Of a stretch of DNA of 5,544 bases, positions 1 to 4,847 are shown piece after piece (position 1 is the first letter of the stretch; each line of letters opens with the position of its first letter). The DNA comes from Nitrospirota bacterium (GTDB lineage: Bacteria > Nitrospirota > Nitrospiria > Nitrospirales > UBA8639). Made by a program: the position numbers and the translations under genes. The notes below the pieces were generated by a model that worked only from the letters and a program-made list of their open reading frames with translations, searched no databases and had not been told where the DNA came from. The stretch is from the NCBI GenBank assembly GCA_029881175.1, contig JAOUNC010000213.1:1-5544 (forward strand). Direction: 5' to 3'.

Positions 1-13
1 GGCAACACCTTCC

Positions 14-17
14 AGGA
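14..17 (+). promoter_or_regulatory. Ribosome binding site of the DUF898 gene
   Basis: AGGA lies six bases before the ATG at 24. It supports that start, which also puts the zinc-ribbon cysteines at the expected extreme N-terminus. Confidence 0.55.
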
Positions 18-23
18 TCCTTT

Positions 24-1355
24 ATGGAATCAACCTCAACTTTCATCTGTCCACATTGCACCTTAGTTTCACGCACAGAGGAAACCTGTTCGCATTGCGG
101 CGCACTCCTGTCTCTTCCCTCTTTAGTATCCACCACGGACTGGCCCGTTTCGTCTGATCTCATGACTCAAGCACCATCGAGCTTGCATTCGTCACTATAT
201 CCCCAGGATCCCCAGGCAGATTCCGATCAAAAGCAACCTCCAACCGTTGACATCCCCCAAACAACCGACTCATTGAGCCGGTCGATTTACCATCCAATTT
301 TTTGGGGACGCGGGCGAACGCTCTTTGGCATTTTCATCATCAATACCTTCTATACCTTACTGACCCTGGGCATCTATTCGTTCTGGGGCCGCGTGCGTAT
401 TCGCCAATTTTTGAGTAGCCAAACCAGCTTTGCCAAAATCCGTTTTTCCTATCATGGTACCGCACAGGAACTACTCAAGGGATGGTCGAAAGCCTTCTTA
501 GTCTTTGGTGTTCCCTATCTATTCCTCAGTCTTGTTCCAATCATGTGGGAGCAGGTACCAGCATGGATTCCCAATACATTAGCCGCAATGATGGTCTTCT
601 GCTTCATTCCCATCGCCGTCGTCGGCTCACATCGGTACCGCTTAAGCCGCACGGCTTTAGGAGCCATTCGCTTTTCCTTTCGCGGACACGTCAAAGATTA
701 TGTGAGAATCTGGTTCACGGGGGCCTTCTTGACGTTCATCACCGCAGGCATCTATTACCCGTTCTTTGAAAATACGCGAAGAGCATTTCTCGTCTCGCAC
801 ACCTATCTCGGCAATCGGCATTTTACCTACAAGGGAACGGGCATGGCCCTGCTGGGAATCTACGGAAAAGCCTTAGCGCTCATCCTTGGCATTCTTCTCA
901 CGACAATACTGATACTTGTAGAGCTTTCTGGAGTTCCAATCACTCCGGAGGCCCAAAGTCACGTGACGGACTGGCTCAAAGGGAGAAACTTCCCTTCATG
1001 GCTTGGAGTCGGAATCTTGGTGAACATCTTCGCGTTCATGTGGTCCTGGTTCTATTTACAAGTCTCCAAGCAACGCTACTTCTGGAATCATTCGGCCATC
1101 GGCAAGGCCTCGTTTCAGTTTACGGCTTCCACATGGAACCTGATTGAACTACGCGTGATTAATTTTTTGATGCTCGTGCTCACCTTCGGATTGGCCTGGT
1201 CTTGGGTTCAAGTACGAAATCTTCAATTTCTGTATTATTATTTGGGGATCAAAGGCCCATTAGATTTACATCAAATCGAACAGGAGGCGTTGGATGCCTC
1301 ACCCACAGGGGAAGAGCTGGCTGGGTATTTTGACGCCGGGTTTGATTTAGGATAA
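24..1355 (+). CDS. DUF898 (YjgN-type) membrane protein with N-terminal zinc ribbon
   Basis: A 443-residue protein that looks like a DUF898/YjgN-family inner-membrane protein; the biochemical function of this family is unknown. The N-terminus has a CxxC-x9-CxxC zinc ribbon (C9, C12, C22, C25). A Ser/Thr/Gln/Pro-rich, probably disordered linker follows (about 30-86), then a membrane region from about residue 90. Hydrophobic segments lie near 98-120, 157-175, 184-201, 229-247, 278-300, 326-345 and 378-396. A unit of basic/aromatic residues, a turn and 'F-S/T-aromatic-x-G' recurs near 120-150, 202-226, 250-277 and 347-372, typical of the internally repeated DUF898 fold. The chosen ATG has an AGGA ribosome-binding site at 14-17, six bases upstream. 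The downstream partner is an M48 protease, a pairing I recall from other bacteria. Family call fairly sure; role unknown. Confidence 0.85.
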   Translation: MESTSTFICPHCTLVSRTEETCSHCGALLSLPSLVSTTDWPVSSDLMTQAPSSLHSSLYPQDPQADSDQKQPPTVDIPQTTDSLSRSIYHPIFWGRGRTLFGIFIINTFYTLLTLGIYSFWGRVRIRQFLSSQTSFAKIRFSYHGTAQELLKGWSKAFLVFGVPYLFLSLVPIMWEQVPAWIPNTLAAMMVFCFIPIAVVGSHRYRLSRTALGAIRFSFRGHVKDYVRIWFTGAFLTFITAGIYYPFFENTRRAFLVSHTYLGNRHFTYKGTGMALLGIYGKALALILGILLTTILILVELSGVPITPEAQSHVTDWLKGRNFPSWLGVGILVNIFAFMWSWFYLQVSKQRYFWNHSAIGKASFQFTASTWNLIELRVINFLMLVLTFGLAWSWVQVRNLQFLYYYLGIKGPLDLHQIEQEALDASPTGEELAGYFDAGFDLG

Positions 1356-1478
1356 GGGGCTGTTGAAAAAAGCCGCCAGCGGCGTTCTTGCCAGTTTTCC
1401 GTGCTCACGTACTGGAAGTACGCTCCGCGCGCAAAACCGGTTGCGGCCTTGCTGAACGAACGTTTTTGAACATTCCCG
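1356..1478. repeat. Long imperfect palindromic intergenic repeat (Nitrospira-like)
   Basis: The element begins at the base right after the DUF898 stop codon. Its outer arms are TGTTGAAAAA (1361-1370) and TTTTTGAACA (1463-1472), complementary at 9 of 10 positions. The inner arms pair imperfectly over most of the length. The centre is a clean hairpin: CGTAC (1408-1412), loop TGGAA, GTACG (1418-1422). A smaller hairpin, GCCG-CCAG-CGGC, lies at 1372-1383. I recall similar dispersed elements from Nitrospira genomes; copy number cannot be seen here. In the transcript it would form a long stem-loop that could end transcription or protect the 3' end, but no ideal hairpin plus U-tract terminator is present. 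Confidence 0.65.
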
Positions 1479-1644
1479 TTGGGCTATTGGCATTGTGATC
1501 TTCTAGGGCAAATCCGGCTTTTTGCGCGAAATATTCAACACGTCCGATAAACGAACATTCACCTGGAAGATCTCACGCCATTTCCCATTTCCACTGTATC
1601 CCTTGCTCCTCACTTTTCACGTCTCACTTTTTACTATTCTTCCA
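1479..1644. other. Intergenic leader of the M48 gene with pyrimidine-rich tract
   Basis: This is the rest of the gap between the DUF898 and M48 genes. I find no convincing -35/-10 pair. From about 1575 to 1643 the plus strand is strongly pyrimidine-rich and contains two imperfect 14-base direct copies of CTCACTTTTCACGT (1609-1622 and 1623-1636, 11 of 14 identical). The frame is open from 1522, but the resulting 41-residue extension is encoded by this low-complexity tract and is probably not translated. No Shine-Dalgarno sequence precedes the ATG at 1645. Confidence 0.5.
1618..1634. repeat. Left copy of a 17-base inverted repeat flanking the M48 gene
   Basis: CACGTCTCACTTTTTAC is the reverse complement, at 15 of 17 positions, of the sequence at 2762-2778 that spans the M48 stop codon. 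It lies in the pyrimidine-rich tract just before the M48 start. The two copies point towards each other around the gene. Low-complexity convergence remains possible. Confidence 0.5.
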
Positions 1645-2772
1645 ATGACCACTCAGATTAATTGGAAAGGGTCCTATTACGATGGACGCTCGCTAGTTCC
1701 CCAACCCGTCTCCATCACCGTCGAACCCACGGGTCTGACATTCCACATCGCCTCCGGCACACCTCATTTTTGGGCCTATTCGGAAATTCAACAAACACAA
1801 GGCCGGTATTCGGGAGAAGAAGTTCGTCTCGAACGGGGAGCCGGTCTATCCGAAACACTGGTCATTCCCAATGCCAATATCTTATTGGTCATTCACCAAT
1901 TGGGCGGGGACGCGGCTCGTCACATTCATCATCCCGGCATGCGCCACAAGCGCGTCTATTGGACCATTGCCGCAGCCTTGGCCGCGCTTCCCATTATCTA
2001 TGTCATTTTTACGTGGGGCATTCCCTCCCTCGCGGGACCGATCACCGCAGCCATCCCCATTTCGTGGGAAACACAATTGGGCCAATTTGTGCAACAAGAA
2101 TTCACGGAGAAGGAACAAGTCTGCGACAACGCCGAACTGACCGATACCCTGGAAACCATCATGGGGAAGCTGATTACTCCCATTCAGGATTCTCCGTACA
2201 AATTTCATGTGACCATCGTCGATAGTCCCATGGTGAATGCCATGGCCGCGCCAGGCGGATATCTGATCGTGTTTCGGGGACTCCTTCAGAAAACCGATAC
2301 TCCTGCAGAATTAGCGGGAGTATTAGCTCATGAAATTCAACATGTCCTGCTGCGACATGGCATGCGGCTCATCGTGCAACATGTCTCCATGGCCGTCATC
2401 ATTGCGGCGCTGAGCGGAGATGCCAGTGGCATGCTGTCGTATGGCTTACAAGCCGCGCAAACATTACAAACGCTGTCATATAGTCGCGAGGCGGAAAATC
2501 AAGCTGATGAGCAAGGATTGGCTCTCCTCCAACAAGCCGGTATTCATCCAGAAGGCATGATTTCGTTTTTTGAAAAACTCAGCCATGCTGATGGAAAAGG
2601 CACTTCGCCCTTTCGCTATTTTTCCACTCATCCGCCTCCTTCGGAACGACGGCAACACCTCGAAGCGCTGGCGTCCGCCCATGCCGTTCACTATCAAAAT
2701 TTCGCGTTTGAGCCGGACTGGCCAACCATCAGAAATCTCTGCGATACGCAGCAGGTGGGTAGTAAAAAGTAA
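1645..2772 (+). CDS. M48-family membrane-anchored zinc metalloprotease
   Basis: A 375-residue peptidase of family M48 (Ste24/HtpX/BepA type). The N-terminal region of about 100 residues opens with 'WKGSYYDGRSL' and resembles the beta-rich domain found before M48 domains in this subgroup. One hydrophobic segment (about 104-128) should anchor the protein in the inner membrane. The peptidase domain follows: zinc-binding HEIQH (H229, E230, H233), and E284 as third ligand in the 'SREAENQAD' motif, with D288. 'APGGYLIVFRGLL' before the motif and 'STHPPPSERRQHL' near the C-terminus are typical of M48. All catalytic residues are present. ATG 1645 is preferred because the recognisable domain starts there; the longer frame from 1522 is low-complexity. 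No ribosome-binding site is visible. The likely role is envelope protein quality control or processing, perhaps with the upstream DUF898 protein; the substrate is unknown. Confidence 0.9.
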   Translation: MTTQINWKGSYYDGRSLVPQPVSITVEPTGLTFHIASGTPHFWAYSEIQQTQGRYSGEEVRLERGAGLSETLVIPNANILLVIHQLGGDAARHIHHPGMRHKRVYWTIAAALAALPIIYVIFTWGIPSLAGPITAAIPISWETQLGQFVQQEFTEKEQVCDNAELTDTLETIMGKLITPIQDSPYKFHVTIVDSPMVNAMAAPGGYLIVFRGLLQKTDTPAELAGVLAHEIQHVLLRHGMRLIVQHVSMAVIIAALSGDASGMLSYGLQAAQTLQTLSYSREAENQADEQGLALLQQAGIHPEGMISFFEKLSHADGKGTSPFRYFSTHPPPSERRQHLEALASAHAVHYQNFAFEPDWPTIRNLCDTQQVGSKK

Positions 2773-2778
2773 GAAGTG
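2762..2778. repeat. Right copy of the 17-base inverted repeat, spanning the M48 stop codon
   Basis: GTAAAAAGTAAGAAGTG matches the reverse complement of 1618-1634 at 15 of 17 positions. The TAA stop of the M48 gene (2770-2772) lies inside it, so the last codons and stop of the protease seem to come from the repeat. Similar purine-rich sequence continues to about 2790. Confidence 0.5.
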
Positions 2779-2833
2779 TAATGAAAAAAGTCATGTGGGA
2801 TTGCCCGGTGGGGCATCTGCGTTCTTAGTTTCT

Positions 2834-2865
2834 GTCATTCCCGACAGCTTTCATCGTGAATCCAT
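2834..2865. repeat. Short REP-like 'GTCATTCCCGA' hairpin element
   Basis: ATTCCCGA (2837-2844) pairs at 7 of 8 positions with TCGTGAAT (2854-2861) around a nine-base loop, followed by CCATCC. The 'GTCATTCCCG...GAATCCATCC' form is a widespread intergenic palindrome that I recall from Nitrospira and other environmental bacteria. It lies between the convergent M48 and 95-residue genes, where such elements often sit and may serve as a bidirectional 3' end. No U-tract follows, so I do not call a terminator. The rest of the 2773-2958 gap holds nothing I can identify. Confidence 0.55.
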
Positions 2866-2958
2866 CCTAGCGGAAGGCACATGAGGCGTGAACGTCAGGC
2901 ATATAATATTTCGCTTCGCCCTTTACGCTTCATAAAACTTTGGATTGCCGCAGACCTG

Positions 2959-3246
2959 TTACGTCTTCTTTTTAAATGAAATGTGATCTTTATATTCCGC
3001 TATGGCCGCGCCTAACGCCTTGGCTCCCAATGGGATATTGGCTTCCAAGGCATCTTCGACTGCCGGATCATCAATGATCACTTCAAAGCACTCATGCTGA
3101 TTAGTCAGCACCATGCCCTTCTCCACTTGCCGAGGCATATAAATCTCGGTCCACACTTCCTTCTCCACCAAACACACATCCCGGAACCGTTCATAGAGAA
3201 GCGCTAAACGTTCTTGATCAGAAATCACCAGCGGATTATTTTCCAT
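2959..3246 (-). CDS. Hypothetical 95-residue protein
   Basis: I do not recognise this family. The protein is soluble-looking, with no signal peptide or membrane segment. It is predicted to be rich in helix at the N-terminus (about 10-30, 'DQERLALLYERFRDVCLVEKE'-like, split here only for description) and again near 60-85, where 'DALEANIPLGAKALGAAIAEYKDH' runs. A more beta-like middle part contains 'MVLTNQHECFEVIIDD'. It is acidic overall with a basic 'FKKKT' tail, and has two cysteines (C25, C53). The ATG is preceded by a good ribosome-binding site, AGGGAG in the minus sense (plus positions 3255-3260), eight bases away, which strongly supports real translation. It is downstream of vapC on the same strand, 143 bases away, and converges with the M48 gene. 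Function unknown. Confidence 0.65.
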   Translation of the reverse strand: MENNPLVISDQERLALLYERFRDVCLVEKEVWTEIYMPRQVEKGMVLTNQHECFEVIIDDPAVEDALEANIPLGAKALGAAIAEYKDHISFKKKT

Positions 3247-3254
3247 AACAAAGG

Positions 3255-3260
3255 CTCCCT
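3255..3260 (-). promoter_or_regulatory. Ribosome binding site of the 95-residue gene
   Basis: Read on the minus strand this is AGGGAG, eight bases before the ATG at 3246. It is the strongest Shine-Dalgarno match in the window and is the main reason for accepting this otherwise unrecognised small gene. Confidence 0.6.
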
Positions 3261-3389
3261 ATTTTCATTCAGAAAAACGACGACGAACAACTACAGTGTA
3301 CATACCGAATTTTTGTCCTTGCTTCAACCCACAACCCAAGCGTCCCCAGGAACATTTACCCCGGAAGACTTTCTTTTGAAAAAAATGAC

Positions 3390-3824
3390 CTAGATCAGTG
3401 GATTCTTTACTGTAAGCCAGGAGAACTTTCGAAAATCCGTGTCATTCGAATAGAGGGTTTTAACCTCAGATTGTTTGAGCAACGCCACCAGATGGGCGTC
3501 TGGGACCAAATTGCCACGCACGGGAATCGCGCCAGCGATTTCCTCATAAATCTGCAAAAATCCTTCTTCCTCCGACAGGGTCTGAACATGAGGAAAGCCT
3601 AAAAACATTTTAATATTGTTTAACGCTTCTGTGGGGGAGAGAGGATGCCTGAAAATACGAGCATGAGTGGCCATTCGGAGATAAGACATCACCGTCGGCC
3701 AAGCGAGATAACACAACTCGGAATCGGTCACGCATTCCTGTAGAAACGTCCCCGCTCTTTCATAAAATGGGCTTGAACGATCAGATGCGTAAAGAAGAAG
3801 ATTTACATCCAGGGAATAACTCAC
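3390..3824 (-). CDS. vapC: PIN-domain ribonuclease toxin, VapC type
   Basis: A 144-residue PIN-domain protein, the usual toxin length, expected to be an Mg-dependent RNase acting on RNA in the cytoplasm and held inactive by the adjacent antitoxin. 'SLDVNLLLYA' supplies the first acidic residue (D6), 'GNLVPDAHLVALL' supplies D109, and 'LYSNDTDFRKF' supplies D128 and D130. The block 'YLRMATHARIFRHPLSPTEAL' and the overall pattern match the branch first described from the many mycobacterial VapC toxins. At the position of the usual second acidic residue there is S47; this branch commonly lacks a Glu there, so the change alone does not imply inactivity. The start codon is GTG (3824-3822) and overlaps the antitoxin stop as GTGA, so translation is probably coupled. 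RNA target unknown. Confidence 0.88.
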   Translation of the reverse strand: MSYSLDVNLLLYASDRSSPFYERAGTFLQECVTDSELCYLAWPTVMSYLRMATHARIFRHPLSPTEALNNIKMFLGFPHVQTLSEEEGFLQIYEEIAGAIPVRGNLVPDAHLVALLKQSEVKTLYSNDTDFRKFSWLTVKNPLI

Positions 3825-4060
3825 GGCGACGGCTCATCCAAAGCCGCGTACACCGCTTCTTTATCTCCCAGATCCACACGGGCCTGCATAGGCTGAGACA
3901 CCCAAGTCAGAGTCGGCGAAGGCTTGGAAGATTTTCGTTGCACTAATGCTTCTGCTAATAATTCTGAGACGAGCTGACCAAGCGAACGATGTTCCCTTTT
4001 TTGAAGCTTTTTGAGTTCCTTCAGAATAGGTGCATCGATATCAAGGGTTGTTCTTGCCAT
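3821..4060 (-). CDS. vapB: Ribbon-helix-helix antitoxin, VapB type
   Basis: A 79-residue antitoxin. The N-terminus 'ARTTLDID' (2-9) is the DNA-binding beta strand of a ribbon-helix-helix fold, followed by helix A (about 10-22) and helix B (about 26-40, 'SLGQLVSELLAEAL'). The C-terminal part, with 'TWVSQPMQARVDLGDKEAVY' near 52-71, is the toxin-binding tail; this pattern is typical of antitoxins paired with the same VapC branch. It should neutralise VapC and, alone or in complex, repress its own promoter; a perfect inverted repeat overlaps that promoter. Its stop shares four bases with the toxin start, the normal antitoxin-first arrangement. There is no ribosome-binding site before the ATG, which is only a few bases from the inferred transcript start. 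Confidence 0.88.
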   Translation of the reverse strand: MARTTLDIDAPILKELKKLQKREHRSLGQLVSELLAEALVQRKSSKPSPTLTWVSQPMQARVDLGDKEAVYAALDEPSP

Positions 4061-4067
4061 GATGATT

Positions 4068-4090
4068 TGATGCTATTTTATCTAGCATCA
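4068..4090. promoter_or_regulatory. Inverted-repeat operator of vapBC
   Basis: TGATGCTA (4068-4075) and TAGCATCA (4083-4090) are perfect reverse complements separated by seven bases. With one mismatch the symmetry extends two more base pairs on each side (4065-4093). The repeat covers the -10 box and most of the spacer, so bound protein would block RNA polymerase. Ribbon-helix-helix antitoxins generally bind such sites; that VapB binds here is inferred. Confidence 0.7.
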
Positions 4091-4098
4091 GATGTCAA
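4070..4098 (-). promoter_or_regulatory. vapBC promoter
   Basis: On the minus strand there is a consensus -35 TTGACA (plus 4093-4098), a 17-base spacer and TAGCAT as -10 (plus 4070-4075, four of six consensus bases). This predicts a transcript start near 4062-4064, only two to four bases before the antitoxin ATG at 4058-4060, so the mRNA may be leaderless. Confidence 0.65.
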
Positions 4099-4127
4099 AG
4101 CAATGCCACTACCTACCCTGACACCAT

Positions 4128-4145
4128 CCTACTCAAAAGAGTAGG
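4128..4145. other. Stem-loop between the CPBP-like gene and vapBC
   Basis: CCTACTC (4128-4134), loop AAAA, GAGTAGG (4139-4145) form a perfect 7-bp hairpin five bases after the CPBP-like stop codon. Its place, between that stop and the vapBC -35, suits a 3' end that separates the two same-strand units. No run of U follows on either strand, so it is not a canonical intrinsic terminator. Confidence 0.45.
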
Positions 4146-4150
4146 CCATT

Positions 4151-4813
4151 CTACCTTCCAAACACTTCCATCCAGGGATCTTTCCCGAGAACCCACAGAT
4201 AAAAGAAGGTTCCGAGCCATCCATGATAAAAGCCGAGCGGCCAAAGATTTCGATCACGCAGATAGCAGGGGATAAAGAGAGAGGCCATTAAACCGGTCGC
4301 GATCATCAGCCATCCATTTGGATAATGAACTAGACTAAACAGAACCGCCCCCACAGGCATGGCCACTATCCAACCCTGTTTCGGGAAAAGTGCCATGAGA
4401 TTGGCGACACCCAGTGCCTGGACAAGAAACTGCTGGAGGATTCCCCATAGAGGATAGAGCAACAGCAGAAAGAAGATGTGTCCCTGCCAGAACAGGCGGC
4501 CGGATCTCGCGCCATACCAGGCTATGGCACCTGTCGCGACCACAAAGATCACCGTAGGCCAGAGGAACGCCGGCAAAAGATTCTCGGTCTGAAAACCCCA
4601 CTGGACCCACAGGCGTGAGTCCTGCCAAACCCGCCATCCGACATAACCCACCCAGAAGACGGATGCTAAGAAAATAAATAGTCCCTTGGCCCCGAAATGA
4701 GTAAAGAAAGGGTGCAATATTCCTGTGAACACCACGGCCCCTAGCTCAACTCTTTGCGGAGTCAGTTGAGACGGGAAGTGCCTTGCTTCACGATCAATAT
4801 TGTCGGTGCCCAT
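4151..4813 (-). CDS. CPBP-like integral membrane protein lacking the catalytic Glu pair
   Basis: A 220-residue protein with about seven hydrophobic segments (near 23-40, 44-61, 82-100, 112-132, 149-163, 167-184, 195-210). It resembles the CPBP family (CAAX prenyl protease 2/bacteriocin-processing, ABI domain). Motif 2 is 'LFSLVH' (F159, H163) and motif 3 is 'GFYHGWLG' (H197). Motif 1, normally EExxxR, reads 'YPLWGILQQFLVQ', with Q127-Q128 where the glutamates should be. Active CPBP proteases use those glutamates, so this one may be non-proteolytic or use altered chemistry. I recall other CPBP-like proteins with a similar Trp/Gln-Gln motif, so this may be a subfamily and not simple decay. An in-frame TGA nine bases upstream makes ATG 4813 the earliest start; its ribosome-binding site is weak. 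It follows the decarboxylase gene by 34 bases and is probably co-transcribed. Confidence 0.75.
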   Translation of the reverse strand: MGTDNIDREARHFPSQLTPQRVELGAVVFTGILHPFFTHFGAKGLFIFLASVFWVGYVGWRVWQDSRLWVQWGFQTENLLPAFLWPTVIFVVATGAIAWYGARSGRLFWQGHIFFLLLLYPLWGILQQFLVQALGVANLMALFPKQGWIVAMPVGAVLFSLVHYPNGWLMIATGLMASLFIPCYLRDRNLWPLGFYHGWLGTFFYLWVLGKDPWMEVFGR

Positions 4814-4847
4814 AGACAGTCAACCCGACTTTCGTTGACTCAGGCTC

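Noticed and set aside
1522..1644. Possible 41-residue N-terminal extension of the M48 protease
   Set aside because: It is encoded by repeat-like pyrimidine-rich DNA, has no ribosome-binding site, and the recognisable domain begins at ATG 1645.
1882..2208. Antisense open frames inside the M48 gene (also 2476-2697), and plus-strand frames 482-769, 1662-2225 and 2570-2884
   Set aside because: They overlap well-supported coding sequence, give low-complexity or composition-biased proteins, and have no recognisable family.
2781..2828. A 15-codon frame (MKKVMWDCPVGHLRS) after the M48 gene
   Set aside because: Very short, only a weak purine-rich upstream region that is explained by the repeat, and no supporting feature.
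3271..3330. Possible promoter for the 95-residue gene (minus-strand TTGAAG, 17 bases, TATGTA)
   Set aside because: The -10 has only three consensus bases and a better aligned pair was not found; chance matches this good are common.
3370..3392. T-rich minus-strand sequence just after the vapC stop as an intrinsic terminator
   Set aside because: The T-run is not preceded by a GC-rich stem; only a weak A/T stem can be drawn.
4128..4145. Canonical rho-independent terminator
   Set aside because: The perfect hairpin is real but lacks a following U-tract on both strands, so it is listed only as a stem-loop.
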